Shown piece by piece: positions 36,686-46,955 of a stretch of 64,000 bases of DNA. The translations under genes and the position numbers were made by a program. Below the pieces are notes generated by a model that saw only the letters and a list, made by a program, of their open reading frames with translations, ran no database searches and was not told where the DNA came from. Each line of letters begins with the position of its first letter. Position 1 is the first letter of the stretch. The stretch comes from Aeromonas molluscorum 848 (GTDB lineage: Bacteria > Pseudomonadota > Gammaproteobacteria > Enterobacterales > Aeromonadaceae), in assembly GCF_000388115.1 (NCBI RefSeq), contig NZ_AQGQ01000003.1:21128-85127 (forward strand). The letters are read 5' to 3'.

Positions 36686-38718
36686 CAGGGCTTGCTCTGC
36701 ACGAAGGGTTGCACGCTCGCCGCCGTGGCCTGCTGCCGGCTCTTCATGGACTGGATCTGTCTTTGGACCTCGGGGGAGACCATGATGTCCTGACCATATT
36801 CGGGCAATACCTGACGAGGTGGCGAAGTGAGGTAGCCCTCTTGCGCCGCGCGATCCAGCTGTTCGGCCCTGAACAGGGTGTATTTGCTGCTGGAGATGCC
36901 GGAGTACACGTTGGCATCACGCAATATGGTCGGCCGGATGAAGATCATCAGGTTGCGTTTGGCCGTGGTATTGGAGGTGGAGCGGAACAGATAGCCCAGT
37001 ATGGGGATGTCCCCGAGCAGCGGCACCTTGGAGACCTGCTCCTTGGTCTGCTCATCCATCAAACCACCCAGCACTACGGTTTCGCCACTCTTGACCAGCA
37101 CGGCGTTCTTGACGGTACGGGTGTCGAAGGTCGGGCCCAGATCTGCCGTACCTGCGGCCTGAGCCTGGGCAACGCTCGACACCTCCTGCTCTATGTTGAG
37201 CAGCACAGAGTCCCCTTCGTTGATCTGGGGGGTGACCACCAACTTGGTGCCCACCGTCTTGCGCTCTATGGTGTTGAAGATGTTGTCTCCCGAGGTCGAA
37301 CTCTGGGAGCCGGTCTGCACCGGCACCTCCTGACCCACGTTGAACGACGCCTCCTTGTTGTCCATGGTGACGATGCTCGGGGTCGAGAGTATGTCGTTCT
37401 TGGTATTGGTGGAGAGCGCCGTCATCAACATGGCCCAGTCCCCTTTGTAGAAACCGGCGGCCATGCCGCTAAAGCTGCCCAGCAGGTTTTCCAACCCGTC
37501 CGTGTTGCCATTGTCCTGGTAATCTTTGCCCGCGATGATGGCAGGTCCGATCGGCAAGCCAGTATTGGTAAACTGAGTGCCGCCGCCATTGGCATTGCCC
37601 CACTGTACCCCGAGATTGAGGCCATCGCCGTCCTGGATCTCGACGATGATGGCTTCCACCAGCACCTGGGCGCGGCGGATGTCGAGTTTGGCGATCACCT
37701 GCTCCAGCTCGGCCATGACGTCCGGCTGGGCGGTGATCACCAGGGCATTGGTTGTCTCATCCGCCGAGATAGCAAGCTGACCACCACCTATGCTGGTACC
37801 CGCCGCACCACCCGCGGTACTGCCTTTCTTGTCGGATTCGATACTGGAACTGACCCCCTTGAGCACGTCCACCAGATCCTTGGCCTTGCCATATTTCAGG
37901 TAGAAGACCCGGGTATTGCCCTGGCTCTGCAGATCCCGATCGAGCTGATGCACCATCTGGATGACGCGGGCCCGCGCCTTGGGCTCACCACTCACCACCA
38001 CAGAGTTGGTGCGCTCGTCCGCCACCACCTTGGGAGTAAGCTGATAGCCCGCATTGCCCCCCTGAGCTGCACCGTCTTTGTTGAGGTTGCTCACCAGGCG
38101 CACCATCTCGCCAGCCGAGGCGTATTTCAGCTTGATGATATCCACATCCTGATCGCCAGCCTTGTCGACCCGGCGCACTACCTCGACCAGACGATTGACC
38201 ACGGCGGCACGGCCGGTGATCAGCAGCACGTTGGAAGGTTCGTAATGGACCACGTTGCCACCGCCAGCGTTGTCGTTGAGCTGACGCAGCAAGGGGGCCA
38301 GCTCGCGCACCGAGACGTTGCGAACCGGCACAACCCGGGTAACCATTTCGTCACCGACGCCGGGGTTGCTGTCGTCCACCACGGGAATGGCCGAGGTCTT
38401 GGCATCCTTGGCCCGAACCACCTTGAGCACCCCATTGCTCATGGGCACCACGGCGAAGCCGTACACGTCCAGCACACTCAGGAAGAATTGGTAGTATTGA
38501 TCCTCGTTGAGCAGATCGTAGCTGCGCACATTGATCTTGCCGCGCACAGATGGCTCTATGATGATGGTTTTATTGAGATTTTTACCAACCGTGTTGATGA
38601 ACTCTTCGATCTCGGCATTCTTGAAGCTAGCCGAATACTCGGTCGCCCAGACGGACCCCGTCATCAGCAAGGCCGCCGCTACAGAAGCCAGGCGCCAGCC
38701 TTTCCCTTTATTTATCAT
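36685..38718 (-). CDS. exeD: Type II secretion outer-membrane secretin D
   Basis: Forms the outer-membrane channel. Signal peptide about 1-25 (ends SVWA), then N0-N3 periplasmic domains (about 26-320) and the secretin beta-barrel domain (about 345-610), with [14 protein letters not shown] and the preceding [10 protein letters not shown] motifs. The C-terminal S-domain (about 630-677) would bind a pilotin if one exists; none is encoded here. A glycine/serine-rich linker interrupts the N3 region. Length 677. Confidence 0.98.
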   Translation of the reverse strand: MINKGKGWRLASVAAALLMTGSVWATEYSASFKNAEIEEFINTVGKNLNKTIIIEPSVRGKINVRSYDLLNEDQYYQFFLSVLDVYGFAVVPMSNGVLKVVRAKDAKTSAIPVVDDSNPGVGDEMVTRVVPVRNVSVRELAPLLRQLNDNAGGGNVVHYEPSNVLLITGRAAVVNRLVEVVRRVDKAGDQDVDIIKLKYASAGEMVRLVSNLNKDGAAQGGNAGYQLTPKVVADERTNSVVVSGEPKARARVIQMVHQLDRDLQSQGNTRVFYLKYGKAKDLVDVLKGVSSSIESDKKGSTAGGAAGTSIGGGQLAISADETTNALVITAQPDVMAELEQVIAKLDIRRAQVLVEAIIVEIQDGDGLNLGVQWGNANGGGTQFTNTGLPIGPAIIAGKDYQDNGNTDGLENLLGSFSGMAAGFYKGDWAMLMTALSTNTKNDILSTPSIVTMDNKEASFNVGQEVPVQTGSQSSTSGDNIFNTIERKTVGTKLVVTPQINEGDSVLLNIEQEVSSVAQAQAAGTADLGPTFDTRTVKNAVLVKSGETVVLGGLMDEQTKEQVSKVPLLGDIPILGYLFRSTSNTTAKRNLMIFIRPTILRDANVYSGISSSKYTLFRAEQLDRAAQEGYLTSPPRQVLPEYGQDIMVSPEVQRQIQSMKSRQQATAASVQPFVQSKP

Positions 38719-38739
38719 TCTTGGTGCTACTCCAATTCA

Positions 38740-39606
38740 TTATTCTGACAAGCCGACATAGACGTCATACAGCTGTCCTTGCCGTTCGACTGTCACTGTC
38801 ATTTCGGTGGCGCTCGCCACCTGCTGCATCGCCTGCATCGCCTGGGCATTGTCACGCAGGTCGAGCCCATTGATGCTGACGGCCAGGTCATTGGCGACCA
38901 GACCGAGTTGATTAAAGAGTTCAGGATCCCGCCCGGGATTGAGACGATAGCCCGCCATGCGGCCATCGACCCGGACCGGGGAGATATTGAGGTAATCCGT
39001 GAGTTTGCCCGGGTTGCTCATCAGCTCGCCGCGCACCTCACCCAGCTTGTCGGTGGCGTTGCCATTGGCTGGCAGCGGTTTGCCGTACTCTTCACCATCG
39101 AGCATCAGGGTCTCATCACGACCGTTGCGTTCAATGATGACGCGATCGGCAAAAATCTGTCGCAGCCGGGCCTGGGTACCGTCTATGTAGTCCCCTATGC
39201 CGTAGGAGTTCTGGGTACCGTTGTGGGCTATGATGGCGATGGATTTGGCGGCATTGGTGCTGGCCAGCAGGCCATTGAGCTGAGCATTCAACTGGGTCTT
39301 GGGAGCATCTGCCGCCACCTGGGTCTGGGCCTGGATTTGTTCGGCGCGGCCAAACAGACCCAGTCGAGTGAGGGGCACCAGGTCTGTCCCCTGACTCACC
39401 GTCTCTGCCGCTCCAGTGCTGGGCTGCCAGGTTGCCTGCGGCTCCGGACTCGCCAAAGCGAGCAGTCGCCAGGTCAAACCGGCGCACTGATGAGCCAGCA
39501 GCAGCAAGAGTCCCCAGAATAACCAATGGCTAAGACGGGCAAGGGGCAGCCGCTTGCTCTGGGCAAGCAAGGCAGACAGCAAGTCATCCTTGAACGGTAG
39601 CGTCAT
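38740..39606 (-). CDS. exeC: Type II secretion protein C
   Basis: First gene of the exe operon. Bitopic inner-membrane protein (288 residues): one N-terminal helix (about 27-45), a homology region domain that contacts the secretin (about 80-150) and a C-terminal PDZ domain (about 195-285) thought to help select substrates. The ATG at 39606 is preferred to an upstream in-frame TTG. Divergent from hslR; the 186-bp gap should hold both promoters. Confidence 0.95.
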   Translation of the reverse strand: MTLPFKDDLLSALLAQSKRLPLARLSHWLFWGLLLLLAHQCAGLTWRLLALASPEPQATWQPSTGAAETVSQGTDLVPLTRLGLFGRAEQIQAQTQVAADAPKTQLNAQLNGLLASTNAAKSIAIIAHNGTQNSYGIGDYIDGTQARLRQIFADRVIIERNGRDETLMLDGEEYGKPLPANGNATDKLGEVRGELMSNPGKLTDYLNISPVRVDGRMAGYRLNPGRDPELFNQLGLVANDLAVSINGLDLRDNAQAMQAMQQVASATEMTVTVERQGQLYDVYVGLSE

Positions 39607-39755
39607 GTTTCTCAAAATAATTTTCTATCCAAATCGGTCAGTCATTGTGTACGGCAATGCCGCCGGAGACAACTGACCTAAAGGGCAATATGGCTAAAAA
39701 TGCTCGTGCCATCACTCCAATGCAGGCCAGATTCAACCCTGGGGCCCGGCTCTGG

Positions 39756-39761
39756 TATAAT
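39756..39761 (+). promoter_or_regulatory. -10 element for hslR
   Basis: TATAAT preceded by TGG (close to an extended -10) lies 32 bases before the hslR ATG. No convincing -35 is seen, and I found no clear sigma-32 heat-shock promoter. Confidence 0.45.
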
Positions 39762-39792
39762 CGGTCACCATGTCACATCGTCGGAATACGTC

Positions 39793-40191
39793 ATGAGCAA
39801 AGCCGTTTCGCCCGAATCCTCCCTGCGTCTGGATAAATGGCTATGGGCCGCCCGCTTCTACAAGAGCCGCAGTCTGGCACGGGAGCAGATCGAAGGGGGC
39901 AAGGTGCACTATAACGGCCAGCGCAGCAAACCTGGCAAGGCGGTCGAGCTCGGCGCCCTGGTCCGCTTCTGGCAGGGTCAGGACGAGCGGGAAGTGCGGG
40001 TACTCACCCTGAGCGAACAGCGCAAATCGGCCCCCCTGGCCCAGCTGATGTATGAAGAGACGGCCGAGAGCCTCAAACGTCGGGCAGAAAATGCCGAGGC
40101 TCGCCGCTTCAACAGCCAGTTTGCCCCCAGCCCCGAGCGCCGTCCCGACAAGCAGGAGCGGCGCCAGCTGATCCGGGTAAAGCAATACTGA
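39793..40191 (+). CDS. hslR: Heat shock protein Hsp15 (ribosome-associated)
   Basis: Small S4-domain protein (132 residues) that rescues 50S subunits carrying stalled peptidyl-tRNA. The S4 motif is LRLDKWLWAARFYKSRSLAREQIEGG-like (about 11-36; only part quoted: LDKWLWAARFYKSRS), followed by a basic C-terminal tail (RRPDKQERRQ). The ATG at 39793 matches the family start. Followed by hslO after a 102-bp gap, the same order as in E. coli. Confidence 0.95.
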   Translation: MSKAVSPESSLRLDKWLWAARFYKSRSLAREQIEGGKVHYNGQRSKPGKAVELGALVRFWQGQDEREVRVLTLSEQRKSAPLAQLMYEETAESLKRRAENAEARRFNSQFAPSPERRPDKQERRQLIRVKQY

Positions 40192-40293
40192 CCTGAGTCC
40201 ATGACCCCTGTATGACGACGTGCACACCAGAAAGTTCACACTCGGCCCAATATGCCGGGTGTCCACGCCATTACCACCCCGAAGGAAGATGAG

Positions 40294-41178
40294 ATGAGTC
40301 ACCAAGATCTGCTGTATCGCTATCTGTTTGAAGAGTACGAAGTGCGGGGTGAGCTGGTCCAGCTGGATAGCACCTATCGCCACGTGATCGAGGCGCAGAG
40401 CTATCCAGTTCAGGTACAACAGCTGCTAGGCGAACTGCTGGTCGCCACCAGCCTGCTCACTGCCACCCTCAAGTTTGAAGGCTCCATCACAGTGCAGTTG
40501 CAGGGTGATGGTCCGGTACGTCTGGCCGTCATCAATGGCGATAACAACCAGCAGCTGCGCGGTGTCGCCCGCCACGAAGGCGAGTTGCCCGGCGATGGCA
40601 AGCTGCAGAGCCTGATAGGCAATGGCCAGCTGGTCATCACCATCACCCCTGAGCAGGGGGAACGCTATCAAGGCATCGTTGCCCTGGAGGCCGATACCCT
40701 GGCTGGCTGCCTGGAGCAGTATTTCGCCCAGTCCGAACAGCTCGCGACCAAACTCTGGATCCGCACCGGGCACCATGAAGGTGAGCCCCGCGCCGCGGGC
40801 ATACTGCTGCAGGAACTGCCATCCCAGAGTGAGGATCACAGCATCGACTTCGACCATCTGACTCAGCTCACCAGCACCATCAAGGATGAAGAGTTGTTTG
40901 GCCTCGAAGCGGAAGAGATCCTCTACCGCCTCTATCACCAGGACAAGGTGCGAGTGTTCGATCCCCAGGCCGTCGCCTTCCGCTGCACCTGCTCACGGGA
41001 GCGCTGCGAGGGTGCCCTGTTGCAGGTAGAGAAAGCCGAAGTACTGGAGATGCTGCAGGAGCAGGGCAAGATTGAGATGCACTGTGACTATTGCGGTGCC
41101 CACTATCCCTTTGATGCGATCGATGTCGAAACCCTGTTCAGTGGGGCTCCCGGTAATGATGCAAACCAGTTACACTAA
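40294..41178 (+). CDS. hslO: Redox-regulated chaperone Hsp33
   Basis: Holdase chaperone switched on by oxidation and heat. The C-terminal zinc switch is complete: C231-x-C233 and C264-x-x-C267. The redox-sensitive interdomain linker precedes it. The ATG at 40294 follows GAAGGAAG and gives 294 residues, E. coli size. Likely co-transcribed with hslR. With the OsmC-like and RclR-like genes elsewhere in the window it adds to an oxidant-defence theme. Confidence 0.97.
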   Translation: MSHQDLLYRYLFEEYEVRGELVQLDSTYRHVIEAQSYPVQVQQLLGELLVATSLLTATLKFEGSITVQLQGDGPVRLAVINGDNNQQLRGVARHEGELPGDGKLQSLIGNGQLVITITPEQGERYQGIVALEADTLAGCLEQYFAQSEQLATKLWIRTGHHEGEPRAAGILLQELPSQSEDHSIDFDHLTQLTSTIKDEELFGLEAEEILYRLYHQDKVRVFDPQAVAFRCTCSRERCEGALLQVEKAEVLEMLQEQGKIEMHCDYCGAHYPFDAIDVETLFSGAPGNDANQLH

Positions 41179-41182
41179 ATAG

Positions 41183-41205
41183 AGGCGGGGAAACCCGCCT
41201 TTAAC
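41183..41205 (+). terminator. hslO terminator
   Basis: Stem AGGCGGG / CCCGCCT with a GAAA loop, followed by TTAA rather than a pure T run. Confidence 0.65.
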
Positions 41206-41325
41206 TTAAATAACAAAAAATACCCTACTTTATAAAGTTTGATGAAGGTCGCTAAATTCTACTACCTAAGTGGTAGAGTTGATGCCAGATAGAACCCTAC
41301 ACACCTCTGAACCCAGGAGAATACA

Positions 41326-42951
41326 ATGACAATCGTGGCAGAACCCACCCTGGCCCAACAGTTACAACTGGAGCAATACGGTATCCATGATGCCGTAGAA
41401 GTCCTGCGTAACCCCTCCTATGAGCAGCTTTTCGCAGAAGAGACCCGCCCAGACCTGGAGGGATTCGAACGTGGAATAGTAACTGAACTGGGCGCCGTCA
41501 ATGTCAATACCGGCATCTTTACCGGCCGCTCCCCGAAAGATAAATATATCGTCAAAGATGCCACTACCCAGAATACTGTGTGGTGGTCTGACCAGGGCAA
41601 GAACGATAACAAGGCCATAACCCCCGAAGTCTGGTCAAAACTCAAATCCCTGGTGACCAAGCAGCTCAGCGGCAAGCGACTGTTTGTCATCGATGGCTAC
41701 TGCGGCGCCAACCCGGACACCCGGCTGGCGGTGCGCGTCATTACCGAGGTGGCCTGGCAGGCACACTTCGTCAAAAACATGTTCATCCGCCCAAGCGACG
41801 CTGAGCTGAACACGTTCAAGGCTGACTTCGTGGTAATGAATGGTGCCAAATGCACCAATCCTGACTGGCAGGCCCAGGGGCTCAACTCCGAGAACTTCGT
41901 CGCCTTCAACCTCACCGAGAAGATCCAGCTCATCGGCGGCACCTGGTACGGTGGCGAGATGAAGAAGGGGATGTTCTCCATGATGAACTACTTCCTGCCC
42001 CTGCGCGGCATTGCCTCCATGCACTGCTCCGCCAACGTGGGTCAGGACGGCGACGTGGCCATCTTCTTCGGCCTCTCCGGCACCGGCAAGACCACCCTCT
42101 CCACCGATCCCAAGCGTCAGCTGATCGGCGATGATGAGCACGGCTGGGATGACGATGGCGTGTTCAACTTCGAAGGAGGCTGCTACGCCAAGACCATCAA
42201 GCTCTCCAAGGAGGCCGAGCCGGACATCTTCAATGCCATCCGTCGCGATGCCCTGCTGGAGAACGTGACGGTGGCCGAGGACGGCACCATCGACTTCGAT
42301 GATGGTTCCCGCACCGAGAACACCCGGGTCTCCTACCCCATCTATCACATTGAGAACATCGTCAAGCCGGTCTCCAAGGCGGGTCATGCCAACAAGGTGA
42401 TCTTCCTGACTGCCGATGCCTTCGGCGTGCTGCCCCCGGTTTCCAAGCTGACCAAGGAGCAGACCAAGTACCACTTCCTGTCCGGCTTCACCGCCAAACT
42501 GGCCGGTACCGAGCGCGGCATCACAGAACCGACTCCGACCTTCTCCTCCTGCTTCGGTGCGGCCTTCCTCAGCCTGCACCCGACCAAATATGGCCAGGAG
42601 CTGGTGAAGCGGATGGAAGCGGCTGGCGCCGAAGCCTATCTGGTCAACACAGGTTGGAACGGCACCGGCAAACGCATCTCCATCAAGGACACCCGCGCCA
42701 TCATCGACGCCATCCTGGATGGCTCCATCGAGAAGGCGCAGACCAAGGTACTGCCCATCTTCAATCTGGAAGTGCCGACCGCACTGCCCGGCGTGAACCC
42801 GATCATCCTTGATCCCCGTGACACTTACGCCGACAAGGCAGAGTGGGATGCCAAGGCGCAGGATCTGGCCCAGCGCTTCATCAAGAACTTCGAACGTTTC
42901 ACCGATAACGACGAAGGCAAACAGCTGGTAGCCGCAGGTCCGCATCTGTAA
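41326..42951 (+). CDS. pckA: Phosphoenolpyruvate carboxykinase (ATP)
   Basis: Gluconeogenic enzyme converting oxaloacetate to PEP with ATP. The kinase loop [11 protein letters not shown], the substrate site GRSPKDKY and the metal-binding region with FFGLSGTGK are as in E. coli; length 541 against 540. CAGGAGA precedes the ATG. The 120-bp leader holds a CTACC/GGTAG inverted repeat (41262-41276) of unknown role. Strong terminator after the gene. Confidence 0.98.
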   Translation: MTIVAEPTLAQQLQLEQYGIHDAVEVLRNPSYEQLFAEETRPDLEGFERGIVTELGAVNVNTGIFTGRSPKDKYIVKDATTQNTVWWSDQGKNDNKAITPEVWSKLKSLVTKQLSGKRLFVIDGYCGANPDTRLAVRVITEVAWQAHFVKNMFIRPSDAELNTFKADFVVMNGAKCTNPDWQAQGLNSENFVAFNLTEKIQLIGGTWYGGEMKKGMFSMMNYFLPLRGIASMHCSANVGQDGDVAIFFGLSGTGKTTLSTDPKRQLIGDDEHGWDDDGVFNFEGGCYAKTIKLSKEAEPDIFNAIRRDALLENVTVAEDGTIDFDDGSRTENTRVSYPIYHIENIVKPVSKAGHANKVIFLTADAFGVLPPVSKLTKEQTKYHFLSGFTAKLAGTERGITEPTPTFSSCFGAAFLSLHPTKYGQELVKRMEAAGAEAYLVNTGWNGTGKRISIKDTRAIIDAILDGSIEKAQTKVLPIFNLEVPTALPGVNPIILDPRDTYADKAEWDAKAQDLAQRFIKNFERFTDNDEGKQLVAAGPHL

Positions 42952-42969
42952 CAGCCGCCCCTTACTGCC

Positions 42970-42999
42970 AACCGGCCAGCTCTGCTGGCCGGTTTTTTT
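42970..42999 (+). terminator. pckA terminator
   Basis: 11-bp stem AACCGGCCAGC / GCTGGCCGGTT, TCT loop, and seven T: a strong intrinsic terminator. Confidence 0.93.
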
Positions 43000-43112
43000 G
43001 GCCAACATCCGGCAATCGACTCAGTACCGCCTTGCCTTGCCGGCGCGAGCGCGTTAGATTCAGCCAAACTTTATACAATATACAATTTTGCAACCTGCCC
43101 CATGACGCAACA

Positions 43113-43778
43113 ATGAGTCCCACCTACAAGACCCGCACCCAGATGGTGATGGATAACCTCAGAGCCAGGATACTGCGCGGGGACTTCCCTGCCGGTGCTC
43201 CCTTGCGCCAGGACGCCATCGCCAAGGAGCTGGCGGTCAGTCGCATACCGGTGCGTGAGGCCTTGATGCAGCTGGAGGCTCAGGGGCTGGTCAAGTTCGA
43301 ACCCCATCGTGGCGCCGTGGTCACCCAACTCGATAGCGGATCGGTGGCCGAGCTCTTTTATTTGCGAGCCCTGCTGGAAGCCGATACCCTGTTTCACGCC
43401 GTCGATCTGATGACGGAGGAGACCTTCGTCAACGCCCAGGCCATTCTCGATCAGTTCGATGCCGCACTCGAGTCAGGAACCCGGGTCGAACATTGGGCCC
43501 AGCTCAATCACAGCTTCCATGCCACCCTTTATCAGGCCGCCAATCGCCCCCAGGCAATGGAGCTGATCGCCCAAATCAATCTGAGTTGCGACCGTTACGT
43601 GCGCTTCGAGCTGCTGTTTGCCCAAGGAGGCATAGACAAGGCGGAGCGCGAACACGCCGAACTGCTGGCCCTGTGCCGGGCGAGGCGCAAACACGAGGCT
43701 GCCGTTCTGCTCAAGCAGCACATACAGGCGGCAGGCCTGTCCATCGGACAGATACTCAGCCGTGGTCAGCCCGGCTGA
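43113..43778 (+). CDS. GntR-family regulator (FCD subfamily)
   Basis: Regulator of about 221 residues: winged helix at 8-75 (PLRQDAIAKELAVSRIPVREAL) and an FCD-type helical effector domain with the metal-ligand style residues (D, H, H) seen in NHSFHATLY and AEREH. The ATG at 43113 lacks a good ribosome site. The upstream repeat TATACAATATACAA (about 43070-43083) could be its operator. It ends 35 bases before the aminopeptidase gene, so co-transcription is likely. Confidence 0.88.
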   Translation: MSPTYKTRTQMVMDNLRARILRGDFPAGAPLRQDAIAKELAVSRIPVREALMQLEAQGLVKFEPHRGAVVTQLDSGSVAELFYLRALLEADTLFHAVDLMTEETFVNAQAILDQFDAALESGTRVEHWAQLNHSFHATLYQAANRPQAMELIAQINLSCDRYVRFELLFAQGGIDKAEREHAELLALCRARRKHEAAVLLKQHIQAAGLSIGQILSRGQPG

Positions 43779-43813
43779 ACACTCTCATCGAACAACTATC
43801 TGGCAATTACGAC

Positions 43814-45616
43814 ATGAACCATTTCGAGATCATTGAAACCCGCGTCGCCCAAATCCGGACCACCCTGGCCCAGCAGGAACTGGACGCTTTCATCGTGCCC
43901 CACGATGACGAACATCTGGGCGAATACATTCCGGCCCATGCCGAGCGCCTGGACTGGCTGACCGGCTTCAATGGCTCCGCGGGTCTGGCCATTATCCTGG
44001 CCCAGCAAGCAGCGCTCTTCGTCGATGGCCGCTATACGGTGCAGGCCCGCATGCAGACCCCGGCCCACGTATTCAACTTCCTGCACCTCAATGAGGATCC
44101 CCATGTCAGCTGGTTGACGGAACAGCTTGAACCGGGCGCCAGAGTCGGCTTCGACCCCCGTCTGCACAGCCTGACCTGGTACCAGCATGCCAATGCCCAG
44201 CTCAGCGAACGCGGTATCACACTGGTTGCCGTGACCGACAACCCCATCGATCAGCACTGGCTGGACCGTCCCGCCCCCGGCAAGCACCCCATCATGTTCT
44301 ACAGCGAAGAGTTGGCCGGGCAGTCCAGCCAGGCCAAGCGCGAGCAGCTGGCGAGCGATCTGCGCAAGCGTGGTCTGGACGCCGTGCTGCTGACCCAGGC
44401 CGAGCCCATCAACTGGCTGCTCAACCTGCGCGGTCGCGATGTCGAGCGCCTGCCCGTGGTACTGGGGTTTGGCGTGCTCTATGCCAACGCCAGCATGGAT
44501 TTCTTCGTCGATACCGACAAGCTCGACTGCATCGCCTTCAGCCAGCACGTGGGTCAAGATGTCTCCGTCTACCCCACCGACAAGTTGGGCGCCCTGCTCA
44601 AGCGCATCGGTGAAGATCAGCAGAAGGTCCTGGCCGATCCCAACACCGCCAACGCCTGGACCCAGCTGACCATGGAAGAGGCGGGTGCCATTCTGGTCGC
44701 GGGTCAAGATCCCACTATGCTGCCCAAGGCCTGCAAGAACGAGACTGAGCTGACGGGGATGCGCGCCGCCCACCTGCGCGATGGCGTGGCCGTCTCCCGT
44801 TTCCTCGCCTGGCTGGATCGCCTGATCCTCTCAGGTGAGTTCGACGGGGTCGATGAAGCTAGCCTTGCCGATCAGCTGGAAGCGTTTCGCAAAGAACAAC
44901 AGCACTATGTCGAGCCCAGCTTCGACACCATATCGGCGCTCGGCCCCAACGCCGCCATGTGCCACTACCGCCACACCAACGGGGTGCCGCGTACCTTCGG
45001 CCAGGATGCCATCTATCTGGTCGACTCGGGTGCTCAATATCTGGACGGTACCACCGACATCACCCGCACCGTCAAGGTGGGTGAGGTGACCGAGGAGCAC
45101 AGGGCCATGTTCACCCGCGTACTGCAAGGCCACATTGCCCTGGATCAGGCCCGCTTCCCGCGCGGCACCGCGGGCATTCAGCTCGATGTGCTGGCTCGCA
45201 TGCCGCTCTGGCAGGCCGGTTATAACTACGACCATGGCACTGGCCACGGCGTGGGCCACTTCCTGAGCGTGCATGAAGGTCCCCAGCGCATTGCCCCCAA
45301 GGGCAGCCTAGTGCCACTGATGCCGGGCATGGTGCTCTCCAACGAGCCCGGTTACTACCGGGAAGATGCGTTCGGCATTCGGTGCGAGAACCTGGAGATC
45401 GTGATCGAACTGCCCCGTCAGGGTGAGCTCGACATGCTGGGCTTCGAACGACTGACCTATGTGCCGTTCGATACTCGTCTCATCGACCGCGACCTGCTGA
45501 GCCCGGCCGAGTTTCGCTGGATCAACGAGTATCACGCCGAAGTTTATCGTCGCTTGAGCCCCTTGCTGGAAGGCGAGGATCTCGCCTGGCTGGAGCAGGC
45601 CACCGACCTCATTTGA
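43814..45616 (+). CDS. M24-family Xaa-Pro aminopeptidase
   Basis: Cytoplasmic proline-specific aminopeptidase of the large (600-residue) type with two creatinase-like N-terminal domains and a C-terminal pita-bread domain. The dinuclear metal ligands are visible: DSGAQYLDGTTDITR (two D), HGTGHGVGH (H), SNEPGYY (E) and RCENLEIV (E). It is longer than E. coli PepP and resembles eukaryotic-type aminopeptidase P. The start ATG follows GACTGG-poor sequence with no clear ribosome site; coupling to the GntR gene is possible. Confidence 0.92.
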   Translation: MNHFEIIETRVAQIRTTLAQQELDAFIVPHDDEHLGEYIPAHAERLDWLTGFNGSAGLAIILAQQAALFVDGRYTVQARMQTPAHVFNFLHLNEDPHVSWLTEQLEPGARVGFDPRLHSLTWYQHANAQLSERGITLVAVTDNPIDQHWLDRPAPGKHPIMFYSEELAGQSSQAKREQLASDLRKRGLDAVLLTQAEPINWLLNLRGRDVERLPVVLGFGVLYANASMDFFVDTDKLDCIAFSQHVGQDVSVYPTDKLGALLKRIGEDQQKVLADPNTANAWTQLTMEEAGAILVAGQDPTMLPKACKNETELTGMRAAHLRDGVAVSRFLAWLDRLILSGEFDGVDEASLADQLEAFRKEQQHYVEPSFDTISALGPNAAMCHYRHTNGVPRTFGQDAIYLVDSGAQYLDGTTDITRTVKVGEVTEEHRAMFTRVLQGHIALDQARFPRGTAGIQLDVLARMPLWQAGYNYDHGTGHGVGHFLSVHEGPQRIAPKGSLVPLMPGMVLSNEPGYYREDAFGIRCENLEIVIELPRQGELDMLGFERLTYVPFDTRLIDRDLLSPAEFRWINEYHAEVYRRLSPLLEGEDLAWLEQATDLI

Positions 45617-45633
45617 TGGAATAAGCATCATCA

Positions 45634-45661
45634 GAAACAGGGCCTCAAGGCCCTGTTTCGT
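45634..45661 (+). terminator. Terminator after the aminopeptidase gene
   Basis: 11-bp stem GAAACAGGGCC / GGCCCTGTTTC, TCAA loop, T-rich tail. Confidence 0.82.
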
Positions 45662-45786
45662 TTCTGGCCACCCGGCCATCACATAGACAAGCCAAGGCTT
45701 GCCGCCAAGTCGCCGCCACTTGAATCCCGATCTGACTAGGGCTACCCTTGCCGACCATTCTCCGCCCGCCTATCCCAGGAGCCCCA

Positions 45787-46257
45787 GTGACACCGACTCT
45801 CAGACTTGCCACCCCGGCCGATATGCATGCCATCTGGCAGATTGAATCCCAGGTATTTGGCGAAGCTATCTACCCCGACTTCTTCTTTCGCCAAGCCGTC
45901 GATCTGTGGCCCGACTTGCTGCTGGTCGCAGAACGCGAGGGACAGCTGCTTGGCTACGGCTTGGGAGGCGTCGGACAGCAGCGCACTCAGGGCTGGTTGC
46001 TCTCCCTGGCGGTTCTGCCCCAAGCCCGCGGCCTCGGCCTGGCCGAAGCCATCATACGCAAGCTGGAGCTGGCACTGAGGACACAAGGCTGCCTGCAGGT
46101 ACGACTGACCGTCGATCCGGTGAATCCGGCCCGGCGCCTCTATGAGCGGCTGGGCTATCGTGAACTGACGCTGGAGCCAGCCTACTTCGGTCCGGGAGAG
46201 GACAGATGCCTGCTCGAACATGAGTTGATCGTCCCGCCTCTCCAGGACAGGGAGTAG
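45787..46257 (+). CDS. GNAT acetyltransferase (RimI-like)
   Basis: Acetyl-CoA transferase of 156 residues; the acetyl-CoA loop is LPQARGLGLAEAII and the C-terminal part is NPARRLYERLGYRE, the standard GNAT motif. The GTG at 45787 is chosen for AGGAG six to seven bases upstream; the frame is open to 45748. Acceptor unknown. Single gene; a 170-bp gap without other features follows. Confidence 0.85.
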   Translation: MTPTLRLATPADMHAIWQIESQVFGEAIYPDFFFRQAVDLWPDLLLVAEREGQLLGYGLGGVGQQRTQGWLLSLAVLPQARGLGLAEAIIRKLELALRTQGCLQVRLTVDPVNPARRLYERLGYRELTLEPAYFGPGEDRCLLEHELIVPPLQDRE

Positions 46258-46427
46258 ACGTGATCCGTCAGGGTCTGACCGAGGTATGCAACATAGCCGC
46301 TAAGACCTCTGGGTGAGCCAGCTTGGATACAACATACTTGGTTACACTTTGAGGGTGCCATCATGGCGAAGAGAGGGGTAGAGTGACCCCTGATGCCTAA
46401 TTTGTAGTCAAGTTCAGGAGAACCATT

Positions 46428-46892
46428 ATGTTGCAACGACTGATCCTCATCGCCCTGCTGGCCGCCGCTGTCACCGGTTGCGCCAACAGCGATGTTTATT
46501 CTGGCGATGTCTATACCAAAGACAGAGCCAAGCAGGTGCAGACCGTCAGCTACGGCACCATAGTCTCTACCCGCCCGGTCAAGATCCAGGCCGAAGAGAA
46601 TTCCATCCTGGGCACCATAGGCGGCGGCGTCGTCGGTGGTCTGCTCGGCAGTACCATAGGCGGCGGCACCGGGCGCAGCCTAGCCGCCGCCGGGGGCGCC
46701 ATCGCGGGTGCCGCTGCGGGCAAAGCCGCCGGTGACAAGCTCAATCAGGTGGATGGCGTCGAACTGGAGATCAAGCAGGACAACGGCAGCAGCATAGTCG
46801 TGGTGCAAAAGGCTGATCCCAGCTTCCAACCTGGTGCCAAGGTGCGACTGACCCAGGGCAATGGCAGCGTCAACGCCGCCGTGGTGCCCTGA
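46428..46892 (+). CDS. slyB: Outer-membrane lipoprotein SlyB
   Basis: Glycine-zipper lipoprotein (154 residues; E. coli SlyB 155). The lipobox AVTGC puts the lipidated cysteine at residue 18. SGDVYT, AKQVQTVSYGTIV and a GGG-rich membrane segment (about 62-100) match SlyB closely. In enterobacteria SlyB stabilises the outer membrane and is under PhoPQ; no PhoP box was identified here. CAGGAGA precedes the ATG. Terminator follows. Confidence 0.95.
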   Translation: MLQRLILIALLAAAVTGCANSDVYSGDVYTKDRAKQVQTVSYGTIVSTRPVKIQAEENSILGTIGGGVVGGLLGSTIGGGTGRSLAAAGGAIAGAAAGKAAGDKLNQVDGVELEIKQDNGSSIVVVQKADPSFQPGAKVRLTQGNGSVNAAVVP

Positions 46893-46906
46893 TCATTTGC
46901 CCAACA

Positions 46907-46934
46907 AAAAGCCCTCCATGAGAGGGCTTTTTTA
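46907..46934. terminator. Terminator between slyB and argO
   Basis: Stem AAAAGCCCTC / GAGGGCTTTT, CATGA loop, and six T; also works for the converging argO. Confidence 0.9.
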
Positions 46935-46955
46935 TACGCGCAGCTCCCCTTTGTC

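Noticed and set aside
36628..38748. 706-codon open frame antisense to exeD
   Set aside because: The minus strand encodes a clear secretin with signal peptide and motifs; the antisense frame is rich in H, G, L and R, as expected from a high-GC shadow.
41635..43008. 457-codon frame antisense to pckA
   Set aside because: PckA is intact and highly conserved; this is a shadow and also crosses the pckA terminator.
43493..43813. N-terminal extension of the M24 aminopeptidase back to 43493
   Set aside because: It overlaps the GntR gene in another frame and lacks similarity to the family; ATG at 43814 fits the usual N-terminus.
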